A stretch of 64,000 nucleotides of DNA. It comes from Anabaena lutea FACHB-196. GTDB taxonomy: Bacteria > Cyanobacteriota > Cyanobacteriia > Cyanobacteriales > Nostocaceae. The position numbers and the translations under genes were made by a program. The stretch is from positions 1-64,000 of the forward strand of contig NZ_JACJST010000017.1 of the NCBI RefSeq assembly GCF_014698305.1, read 5' to 3'. The notes beneath the pieces are model-generated. The model saw nothing but the letters and a program-made list of their open reading frames with translations, was not told where the DNA came from and did not search any database. Of this stretch, positions 52,734-61,989 are shown in pieces; positions within the stretch are counted from its first letter, which is position 1; the number at the start of each line of letters is the position of its first letter.

Positions 52734-54545
52734 CTAAACCCCATACTGTTCTACCTGCATATTCCACAGAGATGTATATTCACCTCCCAGTTGTAAAAGT
52801 TCTTGGTGAGTGCCATCTTCAATTAAATGACCATCTTTAAGGACTAAAATGCGGTCAGCCATTCGCACTGAGGCTAATCTGTGGGTAATCAGGATGGTAG
52901 TTTTGCCTTCAGCTAGTTCAATAAAGCGAAGGTAAAAATCACACTCGCTGCGGGGGTCAAGGGCTGCGGTAGGCTCATCCAGAAGTAGTAATTGAGCTTG
53001 TTTACGGACAAAAGCACGAGCTAGAGCTAACTTTTGCCACTGTCCTCCAGAAAGTTCTGTACCACCAAACTGTTTACCCAATTGTGTATCTTCCCCACTG
53101 GGAAAATCATCAACTAGTTTGACGATATCGGCTTTTTCTACCGCATATCTGAGAATCTCTCGATGTTCTAGGGCGGCTAGGTTCCCTAAGGCGATATTTT
53201 CCCCTACTGTGAGCGCATAGTGGCCAAAATCTTGGAAAACCCCCGCAATTTGCTGTCGCCACTGTTCTAAATTCAAATCTCTGAGGTCTATACCATCAAC
53301 GATAATCCGTCCTGTGGTGGGGTCATAGAGCCTCGTTAATAGCTTGACTAAAGTAGTTTTCCCCGCGCCATTTTCGCCAACTATGGCTACTGTTTGTCCT
53401 GGATAAAGGGTAAAAGAAATATCCTTGAGTGCTAATCTACCATCTGGGTAGTGAAAATCAACTTTCTCAAAAGTAATACCTGAACGAATCGGAGTGGGGA
53501 TTTTCTCTCCAGGTATGTTTAATACCATTGGGGTGGGGCTATCGAGAAAATTGAAAAACTGCTGCATATAAATCACATTTTCAAACAGATCCAGCCAATG
53601 AGTCACAAATCTTTCTAAATTATTCTGGAAGTAAGTTAATGATTGTACGAATAAAAGGACATTTCCTGGGCTTAACTGTCCTCTAAAAGCTTGCTTGACT
53701 ACCCAATAGAAAGAAAATCCGTTTCCTAATGTACTCAGAATAGCTAAACTAGATGACCAAAATGCTTGTTTGCCCCGCAGATGACGCATAGATTGATGTA
53801 ATGATTGAAAAGCTTGTCCGTAAAGCCCCATAAAAAACGCACCTAGCTGAAATAACCGGATTTCTTTGGCATAGGTGTCAGTGAGCATCACTGTAGTGTA
53901 ATACTCCATTCTTCGAGCTTGAGGACTGTTCTCAAATAAAGTTAGCCAAATAGCCCTGCCATATTGGGAAGAAACCACTATCTGGGGTATAGTTGCGATC
54001 GCAATCACTAGTGGTATCCAAACCGCTAGGGGAATTAGTAGCCCGACTATGACGATTAAAGTCACCAAAGATCGACCTAATTCCACCAAATTCTCCAGTA
54101 AGTTTAACGGTTTATAGCTAACTTGTTGTTGGAGAAGTTGTAGCTCATCATAAAACTCAGCATCTTCAAAACGACTCAGGTCGGAAAAAGTATCGGCTTT
54201 CCGCATTAATAATAAGCTAATGTGAGCCGTTAACTTGTCATTGAGATTTCCTTGAAGGGCGAATATCCAAGGATAGAGAAGCGTTTCTAATAACAAAGCT
54301 CCCACCCATGCTGCTACTAAAGGCCACAACATTGAATCGTCTAATGCTCTACCAGATGTCAAAGCTGTTGCTACAGTATCTACTACTAGTTTGGTAATCC
54401 AAACACTGATAGCAGGAAGAAACCCTTGTAATAAAGTCACAGCAATCAAAAAGACCATTTCTTGAGGTGCTGCTGTCCATAATAAGGGCAAAGAACGAAA
54501 TAAAGCTCTAGTATAGTCTTCAAACCAAACTCTTAAATCGCTCAT
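52734..54545 (-). CDS. ABC transporter with fused membrane and ATPase domains (candidate peptide exporter)
   Basis: 603 residues. Six-span exporter domain (about 1-320), then an ABC ATPase domain with Walker A GENGAGKTT, signature LSGGQWQKLALARAF and Walker B LLLLDEPTAALDP, and the H-loop THRLAS. No C39 peptidase domain is fused at the N-terminus, so it does not cleave a leader itself. It is divergent from the TOMM precursor across a 970-bp region, and exporters of this type are common in such clusters. Assignment to the peptide is by position. Confidence 0.88.
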   Translation of the reverse strand: MSDLRVWFEDYTRALFRSLPLLWTAAPQEMVFLIAVTLLQGFLPAISVWITKLVVDTVATALTSGRALDDSMLWPLVAAWVGALLLETLLYPWIFALQGNLNDKLTAHISLLLMRKADTFSDLSRFEDAEFYDELQLLQQQVSYKPLNLLENLVELGRSLVTLIVIVGLLIPLAVWIPLVIAIATIPQIVVSSQYGRAIWLTLFENSPQARRMEYYTTVMLTDTYAKEIRLFQLGAFFMGLYGQAFQSLHQSMRHLRGKQAFWSSSLAILSTLGNGFSFYWVVKQAFRGQLSPGNVLLFVQSLTYFQNNLERFVTHWLDLFENVIYMQQFFNFLDSPTPMVLNIPGEKIPTPIRSGITFEKVDFHYPDGRLALKDISFTLYPGQTVAIVGENGAGKTTLVKLLTRLYDPTTGRIIVDGIDLRDLNLEQWRQQIAGVFQDFGHYALTVGENIALGNLAALEHREILRYAVEKADIVKLVDDFPSGEDTQLGKQFGGTELSGGQWQKLALARAFVRKQAQLLLLDEPTAALDPRSECDFYLRFIELAEGKTTILITHRLASVRMADRILVLKDGHLIEDGTHQELLQLGGEYTSLWNMQVEQYGV

Positions 54546-55514
54546 TAATTAAACCTTATTTTTTATAAAATGTTAGATTATTGTCCGATTTCAAAAGATT
54601 TGATATTTTCTGACTAATAGCCGGGTTTCTCACTCTATAAGAGTCTATTTCTCAAGAGTAAAATATTCAGGCATCAAAATTCTCTCTCTCCTGGACTTTA
54701 GCAGCAATCAGTCGCGTCCAAGTTGATGAGAGTTTTTTTTGATTCTGCTATCTATTACTTTAATACTTTACTTTTGAAAAACTTTATTCTCCACTTCTTA
54801 GGGATGAATATATCAAAAATAGTAAAATTTCTTCTATACATAATTTTTACGTGTAAAAAAACACAATTAAGTCGATGTACGCTAGATCATTAAAGGATCA
54901 TGAGATACCTGACCTGGTATTTTTAGCTGTCTACTAAGAGGTAAGGTAGTATTACTACTTTACTATAGTAGTAACTATAAAGAAATAGAACCAAGCTTTT
55001 AAATCAGCCATAAGCATTATTTTAAATTGGCTTTAACTGTAAATTAACTTTTTATAACCAGAGATTTATTCATCCTTAAGACAATTGATTAAATGGCGTT
55101 CTACTCTATTAAAAGGACAATAATACTACTTAAGAAAGAAGTAAATCTGACAGTAAAAGATATTCTGATAAGAGTTAGATAAGTAAAAAAGACATAATTT
55201 ACGACGCTAACAAGAGCAAGATTTTTCTTAAAGACAAGGTTTGAAGGAATATAAATCCCCTCTGGGAGTTACCAGCACTGACCAGAAAGTGATTTTGACC
55301 TTTTATGAACTAGTGAAATTCTGAATATGAGACTTAGTGTTTTTGTTTAACTATACTTGGATGGGGATGATAGTTAGGCATTAACGGTTGTCTTCTTTTC
55401 TGGTAATTATTGACCTTCGCTCGTTCAAAAACTGATGCTTTAACGAAAAATAGTTAACTCAAAAACAGATTTGCAAACAGCTGATTGAATTCAAATTAAA
55501 AGGAGTAAGTGACA
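54546..55514. other. Long AT-rich promoter region between exporter and RiPP precursor
   Basis: 969 bp. No second precursor, no repeat and no gene were found. It is very AT-rich (TATAAAATGTTAGATTATTG, ACATAATTTACGACGC) and contains promoter-like TTGACC...-type elements, such as TATTGACC at 55407. It must hold the promoters for both the exporter and the precursor, so a long leader RNA of the precursor is possible. Confidence 0.5.
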
Positions 55515-55883
55515 ATGCTTGCAGAAAAAACATTAACCCAACCAACTATAGAAATGCATTTGGTAGATCAAGCAGACAAACTAGAACAACTTCTGTTGTC
55601 TGATGAGGAAATAGCAGCTTTAGAAAAATTAGCAATGTCAGGAGTATTTGACTCGGAAACCACCCAAAGATGGTTTGCTAATTGCGGCGGATGTGTTGGC
55701 TGTGTTGGCTGTGTTGGATGTCGTGGCTGCCGTGGATGTGGTGGATGTGGCTGCCGTGGATGTGGATGTCGTGGCTGCCGTGGATGTGGTGGATGTGGTG
55801 GATGTGGTGGATGTAAATTTAGCAGTGACGGAACAGTATCAGGCGTGATCGAGGAAACTGATGATTTCGGATTTGGATACTAA
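55515..55883 (+). CDS. Thiazole/oxazole-modified microcin precursor peptide with 16-Cys core
   Basis: 122 residues. ATG 55515 is chosen because AGGAG lies 9 bp before it; an in-frame GTG at 55509 is too close. Leader residues 1-56 are acidic and helical (LEQLLLSDEEIAALEKLAMS). The core 57-100 has 16 cysteines spaced C-x-G-C, with V, R or G at x and two shortened C-G-C steps (C78-C80, C83-C85). Every cysteine after the first is preceded by glycine. A follower of 22 residues ends DDFGFGY. The period-3 Cys core recalls heterocycloanthracin-type precursors. The DNA is a 9-bp tandem repeat. Confidence 0.85.
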   Translation: MLAEKTLTQPTIEMHLVDQADKLEQLLLSDEEIAALEKLAMSGVFDSETTQRWFANCGGCVGCVGCVGCRGCRGCGGCGCRGCGCRGCRGCGGCGGCGGCKFSSDGTVSGVIEETDDFGFGY

Positions 55884-55972
55884 CTAAACCTGGAGAAAGA
55901 ACTGCAATTGATTAATTTTAGAAACCGAGCTTTTTGAGTTTAGAGCCACAAAATCTGGCTGGAAAAGCTGAT

Positions 55973-56020
55973 AAAAACCCTGTTTTTACACTTTTTTTGG
56001 TTAGCAAAAACAGGGTTTTT
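55973..56020 (+). terminator. Strong hairpin between precursor and modification genes
   Basis: AAAAACCCTGTTTTT (55973-55987) and AAAAACAGGGTTTTT (56006-56020), a perfect 15-bp stem with an 18-nt loop, A-run before and T-run in the 3' arm. It should limit read-through from the precursor into the enzyme genes and so keep the peptide in excess. Confidence 0.85.
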
Positions 56021-56081
56021 AAATTTTCACCTTTTCACAAATTGCCACTTATAGCAGCATTCAACTCCTGAAACAAAGCCA

Positions 56082-57215
56082 ATGAAATTAAATGATGATA
56101 AGCGGCTACGTCTACTAGAACACGTCGTCATTAACGTGATACCGTCAGACTGCAATGGCGAAGAAAGTATGATCTTCAATACGACGCGACGAACCCTGAG
56201 AGTAAAGGGTCAAGCTCTGCATGATGTGGAAAGTCTTGTTTTACCTTTACTAGACGGCTCCCGAACAATAGGAGAAATCCGAGCTACGATTGGCGAAAAG
56301 TTGACAGATTCTTCAGTCAATCAATGTTTAGAGTTTTTGATGGACAATCGCTTAGTGGAAGAGTATCTAGAGGATACAAGCGATTTAGATAGTCGTGCTT
56401 ATTTACTTCCTCAAATCAGCCTTTATCATGAGTTAGGCTTTGACCAAAAGGATGCTCAGAAAAACTTAGCCAACGCTAGAATTGCTATTTTTGGACTGGG
56501 AGGTTCGGGACTGATAGCAGCAATCAACCTGGCTACTGCTGGGATCGGTTTTCTTCGTTTGTGCGATGATGCCTACACAATTCCGTCGGATTCCCTGATG
56601 ATGTCAAGCTCGGTATTGAATAAAAGCGGTGCATTTCGAGGTGTGGAAGCGGCTCGACAGATTGAGTCAATTGGCGGAGTAACCCGAACTGAGATTGTGA
56701 CAGAGCCTTTAACTGACGACGCAACAGTTAATCCTTTGCTGGATGACGTTGACCTTGTGATTGTTGCTACTGATGCCGTATCTGTGAATCTAGCCTATCG
56801 TCTGAACAGACTATGTCTGAAGATGCAGCGCCCATTGCTACCAGGTGGAGCGGCTGGTGTGGAGGGAACTGTTGGTCCGCTGGTTTTTTCCAAGGACAAA
56901 CCCTGCTATCTCTGCTATCGAATGCGGTCTATGGCCTGTTCCAAGCTGCCAGAAGCGGAATTGGCGGTTGAGCAGTTTCTGAACCGAGAACGGCGTTCTC
57001 AACCACGGCTGCGGGAAAATTTGCCCATAGCCCAGATGTTGGTGGGTAGTTATCTAGCTCTTGATGCCGTGAAGATGATCCTCGGTTTAGCGATCGCAAC
57101 TGATGGTAAATTACTACATCTAGACTTGCTCGGCACAAAGCTCACTCACAACGTTGTCCTCAAAAAACCAGGTTGTCCCCATTGTTCACCAAAACAGGTG
57201 ACAGGAAACAGGTGA
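56082..57215 (+). CDS. TOMM E1-like partner protein with N-terminal RRE (cyclodehydratase C-type protein)
   Basis: 377 residues. Residues 1-100 form a winged-helix-like domain (MIFNTTRRTLRVKG, IGEIRATIGEKL) that fits the RiPP recognition element. Residues about 130-330 are an E1/ThiF-like domain with GLGGSG at 138-143. Two CxxC pairs (C275/C278 and C365/C368) form the usual zinc site. In azoline biosynthesis this partner binds the leader and activates the YcaO enzyme. It lacks a fused YcaO domain. It is first of the three modification genes. Confidence 0.85.
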   Translation: MKLNDDKRLRLLEHVVINVIPSDCNGEESMIFNTTRRTLRVKGQALHDVESLVLPLLDGSRTIGEIRATIGEKLTDSSVNQCLEFLMDNRLVEEYLEDTSDLDSRAYLLPQISLYHELGFDQKDAQKNLANARIAIFGLGGSGLIAAINLATAGIGFLRLCDDAYTIPSDSLMMSSSVLNKSGAFRGVEAARQIESIGGVTRTEIVTEPLTDDATVNPLLDDVDLVIVATDAVSVNLAYRLNRLCLKMQRPLLPGGAAGVEGTVGPLVFSKDKPCYLCYRMRSMACSKLPEAELAVEQFLNRERRSQPRLRENLPIAQMLVGSYLALDAVKMILGLAIATDGKLLHLDLLGTKLTHNVVLKKPGCPHCSPKQVTGNR

Positions 57216-57271
57216 CAGGTGACAGTGTAAAAAGTCAAATCTCAGCACTGTTTATGATAGGAGTGAACAAA

Positions 57272-58582
57272 GTGAATACAGCAATTGCTAGTCCCCGCTG
57301 GCGCGATTTAGTCAGCCCCCATACTGGCATCATTCGAGCCATAGATAGATTCACCAAGCCTTATACAGAGTTCGAGTTTCCTGTTTTATGGCAAGCCGAA
57401 TTAGCAAATTTCCAACTTCGCAAACAACAGGATGATTTACGCTACGGTGTAGGCAGGGGCATGACTGATGAACAAGCAATTTTCGGTGCTGTTGGCGAAG
57501 CTATAGAGAGATACTGCGGTGGTATTGTTGATTATGGGCAATTGATTGTTAGTAGCTACGAAGAATTAGGTAATCGTGCCGTTCCTCCTTCAGTTTTTTC
57601 CTCTTTTTCTGACCAACAATACTCTGACCCAAATTTCCCTTTTCCAGCGTTCAATCCCACAACGCAGACTTCGTGGATGAATGCCCTTTCCTTAGTCAGC
57701 AACCAACCGGTTTTAGTCCCAACATTCTTGGTTTATTTGGACTGGGACGGTGATCAACCAGGAGATCATATTTTACCTGTTACTTCTAACGGCATGGCTA
57801 GTGGACCTTCTCTAGAGTTTGCTGCTTACCGTGGTTTGTGCGAGTTAATTGAGCGCGATGCTTTCATCATTACTTGGTTAAACCGCCTACCTGCTCCGCG
57901 TATCTATTTCGACCACCGACCAGGAATAGAGACAGAAATTGCCCGCCACTACGCTCGATTTGGAATTGAGTTAGTTGCCTTCGATTTAACTACTGATATT
58001 CAAGTCCCGGTTGTCATGGCTATGTTAATTGACCATTCGGGCAAAAGTCCGGCTGTGTCCACTGGTTTGGGATGTCATCTGGATGGGAAAACGGCTTTTC
58101 ACAAGGCGATATTTGAAGTTTGTCAAGCCCGCTTTGGTGACATAGAACGTATGGCTACCGGCGTTGGGGCTAATCTCCATCAATATAGTGATGTTAAGTA
58201 TTTGGATGATCACAACGCTTTTTTCTACACAACTGCTCGGCTGGGGGAGTTGGATTTCTTATTTCACCATGACCAATCCTGCAAAGTTGAAGATTTACTA
58301 ACTTACGAATCTGGGTCTGAAGCAGAAAAATTGCAATCAGTAATTAGCAGACTCCATTCAGTTGGTTCTGAACCCTATTTAGTAGAAATTACAACTCCTG
58401 ATATTGCGTCCCTTGGTTTCCGCGTAGTGCGGACTTTAGCCAGTGAGTTAGTGCCTATATATTTTGGTTATGGACAAGAGCCTCTGGGGACTCGGCGTTT
58501 ATTCGAGGTTCCAGAAAGGTTGGGTTATGGTGGCCGACGTACCGAAAATGACCTCAATCCTTGCCCACATCCTATGGCGTGA
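57272..58582 (+). CDS. YcaO-domain cyclodehydratase (D protein)
   Basis: 436 residues from GTG 57272, selected because AGGAG lies 8 bp in front; ATG 57254 is the alternative. YcaO ATP-binding and catalytic signatures are AIFGAVGEAIERYCGG, EFAAYRGLCELIERDAFI and TAFHKAIFEVCQARFGD. It ends NPCPHPMA, i.e. the PxPxP C-terminus characteristic of azoline-forming YcaO enzymes. The reaction is ATP-dependent cyclodehydration of Cys to thiazoline. With the Cys-only core, thiazoles are the expected product. It follows the E1-like gene by 56 bp. Confidence 0.9.
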   Translation: MNTAIASPRWRDLVSPHTGIIRAIDRFTKPYTEFEFPVLWQAELANFQLRKQQDDLRYGVGRGMTDEQAIFGAVGEAIERYCGGIVDYGQLIVSSYEELGNRAVPPSVFSSFSDQQYSDPNFPFPAFNPTTQTSWMNALSLVSNQPVLVPTFLVYLDWDGDQPGDHILPVTSNGMASGPSLEFAAYRGLCELIERDAFIITWLNRLPAPRIYFDHRPGIETEIARHYARFGIELVAFDLTTDIQVPVVMAMLIDHSGKSPAVSTGLGCHLDGKTAFHKAIFEVCQARFGDIERMATGVGANLHQYSDVKYLDDHNAFFYTTARLGELDFLFHHDQSCKVEDLLTYESGSEAEKLQSVISRLHSVGSEPYLVEITTPDIASLGFRVVRTLASELVPIYFGYGQEPLGTRRLFEVPERLGYGGRRTENDLNPCPHPMA

Positions 58583-58938
58583 ACTACCATGCCGTGAGAC
58601 GGACAGGGCTTCCCAATTCATCGGGAATAGCCTCCAGGACTTCGTAGTTCTATTGGTCTGACATTCCCTCCAAGGGCAGGAGTCCTGATTCCCAAGACCC
58701 AAATCTTTTTCTTGCGACACTTACCTATTAGCTTGGTTTTCGCTTACGGCATTGGTGGTCAAAATCTTAAATATCTTACCAGAAAATCCTGGGGATTCGT
58801 CATGTATCTGATATTTGTTTTTGCTGTGCAAAAAATCAATCCCAGATGCAATCCTCATCCTCCGCTCTCTATCTCCACCCTACGAGTACGTTGAGAGTAG
58901 GGACTTCCGCGATCCTTTAAAAAGAGGAAATTAGAGCA
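58583..58938. other. Intergenic region between YcaO and SagB genes, possible decayed insertion
   Basis: 356 bp with hairpin-like ATGCCGTGAGACGGACAGGG and CCAAGGGCAGGAGTCCTGAT. It looks like a piece of a dispersed element (perhaps the end of an IS200/IS605-type sequence), but no intact frame supports this. SagB has its own GAGGAA site at about 58924, so read-through from YcaO may be needed. Confidence 0.4.
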
Positions 58939-59682
58939 ATGCACAAAGCCAATGAACCCCTAGAGTTAGCTCTTCTCTATCATTTGAACTCTCCAGTCCC
59001 GAAAAGTTATGTCAAGCGTGTTCCGGCTACTGAACTGCGGTATCTGCCGGAGGCTCCTTTTCTAGAACTGCCGAAAGCACCACACGATAATCCGCTGTCT
59101 GAGCTTTTAGAGAGGCGTTCTTCTGTGCGATCATTTGAGAATCAGGTGATGCCACTCACCTCATTAGCTCAACTGCTCGACGCAGGATGTGGACTCAACG
59201 GGCTGCGTGAAGTGGATGGTCAATCCTATGAAGCTCGCAACTCTCCTTCTGCGGGAGGACTTTATCCCATTGAGATGTTCGTATCTACACAAGCGGTGGC
59301 AGGTCTGGCAGCCGGATTATATCACTATGAACCTCGCGGACACGGGCTTCATCGGGTTAGTGATGCAGTGCCGACAGATTTTTTAGAACCATTATTACAG
59401 CAGGATTACTTTGTGAATGCCAATGCTCTTTTTGTGTTGACATCGGTTTTTATGCGCTCAATGTCTAAATACGGTGCGCGGGGCTACCGCTTTGCGCTGT
59501 TGGAAGCTGGTCATCAAGCTGAAAATATATGTTTAATGGCTGTGCAATTGGGACTTGGCAGTCTTTGTATAGGTGGATTCCATGACATAAGTTTAAATAC
59601 TATTTTGGGTATTGACGGGGAACGTCATGCTGCTATTTACTGTGTTGCGGTCGGCACTAGTGCTATAAATATGAGCGCCTAA
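58939..59682 (+). CDS. SagB-type FMN-dependent azoline dehydrogenase
   Basis: 247 residues of the nitroreductase-like SagB family. LLERRSSVRSFENQVMPLTS is the FMN-binding start, RNSPSAGGLYPIEMFV and LYHYEPRGHGLHRV are typical, and the central RFALLEAGHQAENICLMAVQLGLG carries the catalytic Lys/Tyr-region equivalent. It oxidises thiazolines to thiazoles. AGAGGAAATTAGAGCA precedes ATG 58939. Third modification gene of the cluster. A bidirectional terminator follows. Confidence 0.9.
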   Translation: MHKANEPLELALLYHLNSPVPKSYVKRVPATELRYLPEAPFLELPKAPHDNPLSELLERRSSVRSFENQVMPLTSLAQLLDAGCGLNGLREVDGQSYEARNSPSAGGLYPIEMFVSTQAVAGLAAGLYHYEPRGHGLHRVSDAVPTDFLEPLLQQDYFVNANALFVLTSVFMRSMSKYGARGYRFALLEAGHQAENICLMAVQLGLGSLCIGGFHDISLNTILGIDGERHAAIYCVAVGTSAINMSA

Positions 59683-59684
59683 AA

Positions 59685-59715
59685 AGCAGGTATACATTTT
59701 TGTTGTATACCCGCT
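59685..59715. terminator. Bidirectional terminator after sagB-like gene
   Basis: AGCAGGTATACA (59685-59696) and TGTATACCCGCT (59704-59715) with one mismatch, A-run on the left. It separates the RiPP cluster from the convergent secreted-protein gene. Confidence 0.8.
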
Positions 59716-59725
59716 TCACTTGAAT

Positions 59726-60037
59726 TTATTTAGGGCTGGGTTTAGGTGTAGGAGTACCAAGAATGTAATCGCGGCAAGCTTTGGTATCAACAGGCGCTCC
59801 TTTTTTAGGATTACAAGGATTTGCCTTTTTATCAGCGTCAGTATTTCTATTTATGGGAGCCTTGATAGGTTTTTCCCAAGGACACCGGATAGGTCTGCCT
59901 TTGTCATTAAGACATGGTACCTGCTGTTCAACATTATCAACTTGTGTAGTTAATGATTGTTGTTGTGCTATGGCAACAGGGGAAAATAGCACGGTCGCTA
60001 AAAGTGTGGTACTCATTAATTTCTGAAGACGATGCAT
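59726..60037 (-). CDS. Small secreted protein with cysteine pairs (103 aa)
   Basis: A signal peptide (LMSTTLLATVLFSPVAIAQ) with a likely cleavage at AIAQ|Q. The mature part is short, hydrophilic and Pro-rich with four cysteines (VPCLNDKGRPIRCPW, ANPCNPKKG, TKACRDY). Not recognised. Convergent with the RiPP cluster; whether it has a role there (for example self-protection) cannot be told. Confidence 0.65.
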   Translation of the reverse strand: MHRLQKLMSTTLLATVLFSPVAIAQQQSLTTQVDNVEQQVPCLNDKGRPIRCPWEKPIKAPINRNTDADKKANPCNPKKGAPVDTKACRDYILGTPTPKPSPK

Positions 60038-61074
60038 AATAAAATTCTCTGTTTAAGTCCGTACTACTTTAAGTAGGATTCACCTTTCTGATTTATGCAT
60101 ATTCGTTACTGTGCTAGATCTGGATATCGGACAAAATATAATATTTATAAGTACGTAGGGTGGATTGAGAGTAGTTCTTGTAGATGATATAGAAATAATA
60201 TTTGATTTTTGAAATATACGTAGGTAGGGCTATGCCTTACAAACCATTGCTGCGGTGGGCAATGCCCACCCTACGAGACTTAAAATTTTATCGAAACAAT
60301 CGGGTCTAAAACCTCGCCTTTTAAGGCGAAAAGTTTTTGGAGCGGGGCATAAATCCCCGTTACAAAAACGGCCTTCTGCCTCCTGCCTCCTGCCTTCGTT
60401 AAGGCTACGCCACGCAAGCTATCAGATATCATTTATGATTCCTATAGGACTTACGCATTGACAGAAAATACAAAATATGAGTTATAAAAAAACCGATATG
60501 TCGTAGGGGTTTAGCATTGCTAAACCCCTACAGCACGGATCTATTTACCATCAAAGTAATCATTAATCAAAGCCTAAAACGACCTATTTTCGTAAAATCA
60601 TACCATGATTAATTTGTACAGTGCGTAAGTCCTACTCTAATCAGTCGGGTATCTGATAGCGCCGCGTGGAATAAGTCATACATAAGCGATTTTTACAAAT
60701 CAGGTAAAATTTCTATATCATCCATCAAAAATAAATAATAAACCTCAATTTTGTCATGCTAAGTTGAGGTTTCTTTATTTTTAAGAAATAAGGAATAAAT
60801 TCACAGCTACTAAAGCTAAACTAGATAAAACCTCACTTGTTTGTGGAAATCCCCAAAAAGAAGTCATCCAATTTCTGAGGATGCTTTATGAAGGCACTGG
60901 TGTGATTTAATCTATGACGGTGTTGTACTTTTGTCTAACATATCCTACAGGTTGGGATATCTTTTTAATTGGAAGTTACTGCAACTTTGATACTCATCTC
61001 ACTAAACTTTAAGATTAAATGCAAGGTTGAAAGACAGGGAGATATTGACATTTAAACTACAAAAGGTAGGCATT
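60038..61074. other. Repeat-rich intergenic region
   Basis: 1037 bp with no gene. It holds the 30-bp block shared with 22310 (60196-60225), a GGGCAATGCCCACCCTACG hairpin, a CTCCTGCCTCCTGCCTT tract, MITE A copy 2 (60445-60634), and about 440 bp of AT-rich sequence in front of the lipid kinase gene. Confidence 0.6.
60445..60634. mobile_element. MITE family A, copy 2
   Basis: 190 bp between TAGGACTTACGCA (60445-60457) and TGCGTAAGTCCTA (60622-60634). The termini are identical to copy 1 at 9134, and extend imperfectly for six more bases. The interior differs from copy 1. Confidence 0.8.
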
Positions 61075-61950
61075 ATGAATCCCCGCGCGCTGCTGTTAAT
61101 AAACCGTCATTCCCGTCAAGGAAAAGAACGCCTCTCGGAAGCTATTCATTGTCTGGAGACACTTGGTTTTCATGTGATTCCTGAATCTACAGAAAACCCA
61201 ACACATTTGGGTGATGTTATTAGGAACTACCAGCATGAGATAGATTTAGTGATAGTTGGAGGTGGTGATGGTACTCTCAATGCCGCAGTAGAGGCTATAG
61301 TTGATACTCAATTACCTTTGGGAATTTTGCCTTTGGGAACTGCTAATGATTTAGCCAGAACGTTGGGAATTCCCAATTCTCTACCGGAAGCTTGTCAAAT
61401 TATTGCCGGTGGACAGTTGCGACGTATTGATTTGGGTTGGGTAAATGGTAAGTACTTTTTTAATGTTGCCAGTTTGGGATTAAGTGTAAAAATTACCCAG
61501 CGATTAACCAAAGAAGTTAAACGTCGTTGGGGAATATTTGCTTATGCTGCCACTGCGTTACAAGTTATTTGGGAATCTCGCCCTTTTCATGCAGAAATTC
61601 GCATCAATAACCAATCAGTTCATGTCAAAACTGTCCAAATTGCTGTAGGCAATGGTCGCTATTATGGTGGTGGAATGGCTGTATTTCATGATGCTACAAT
61701 AGATGATCAAAGATTGGATCTGTATAGTTTGGAAATTAAGCATTGGTGGGAAATTATACCCTTACTCCCAGCCATGCGCCAAGGTAGACATATACATTGG
61801 CAGAATGTCCGCGCTATCCAAGGGCAGGAGATTGAAGTATATACTCGTAAACCACGCCCTATAAATACAGATGGGGAAATAACGACACATACTCCCGCTG
61901 TGTTTCGTGTGATTCCTAAAGCTATAGGTGTTTTGGTGCCACCACTATAA
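61075..61950 (+). CDS. Diacylglycerol-kinase-family lipid kinase (YegS/DagK-like)
   Basis: 291 residues from ATG 61075 (MNPRALLLINRHSRQGKERL); an upstream TTG would add 16 residues without homology. The nucleotide-binding GGGDGTLNAAVEA and the GTANDLARTLGIP motif place it in the DAGK catalytic family, which phosphorylates lipid alcohols such as diacylglycerol at the membrane. The substrate here is unknown. ExoD follows 39 bp downstream and may be co-transcribed. Confidence 0.88.
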   Translation: MNPRALLLINRHSRQGKERLSEAIHCLETLGFHVIPESTENPTHLGDVIRNYQHEIDLVIVGGGDGTLNAAVEAIVDTQLPLGILPLGTANDLARTLGIPNSLPEACQIIAGGQLRRIDLGWVNGKYFFNVASLGLSVKITQRLTKEVKRRWGIFAYAATALQVIWESRPFHAEIRINNQSVHVKTVQIAVGNGRYYGGGMAVFHDATIDDQRLDLYSLEIKHWWEIIPLLPAMRQGRHIHWQNVRAIQGQEIEVYTRKPRPINTDGEITTHTPAVFRVIPKAIGVLVPPL

Positions 61951-61989
61951 TCTATCTATGGTGGTCATTCCCTATCCCTTAGCACCAAA

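Noticed and set aside
55648-55848. Second long frame over the precursor core (VLAVLDVVAAVDVVDV-like)
   Set aside because: It is the +1 shadow of the 9-bp tandem repeat; it has no ribosome-binding site and no leader.
58712-58894. 60-codon frame and possible TnpB/IS605 remnant after the YcaO gene
   Set aside because: No TnpB zinc ribbon or catalytic motif is visible; only the hairpin-like DNA suggests an insertion, so it is left as an unexplained stretch.
59720-60026. Plus-strand frames over 59720-60026
   Set aside because: Antisense to the secreted-protein gene, which has a clear signal peptide and better coding character.
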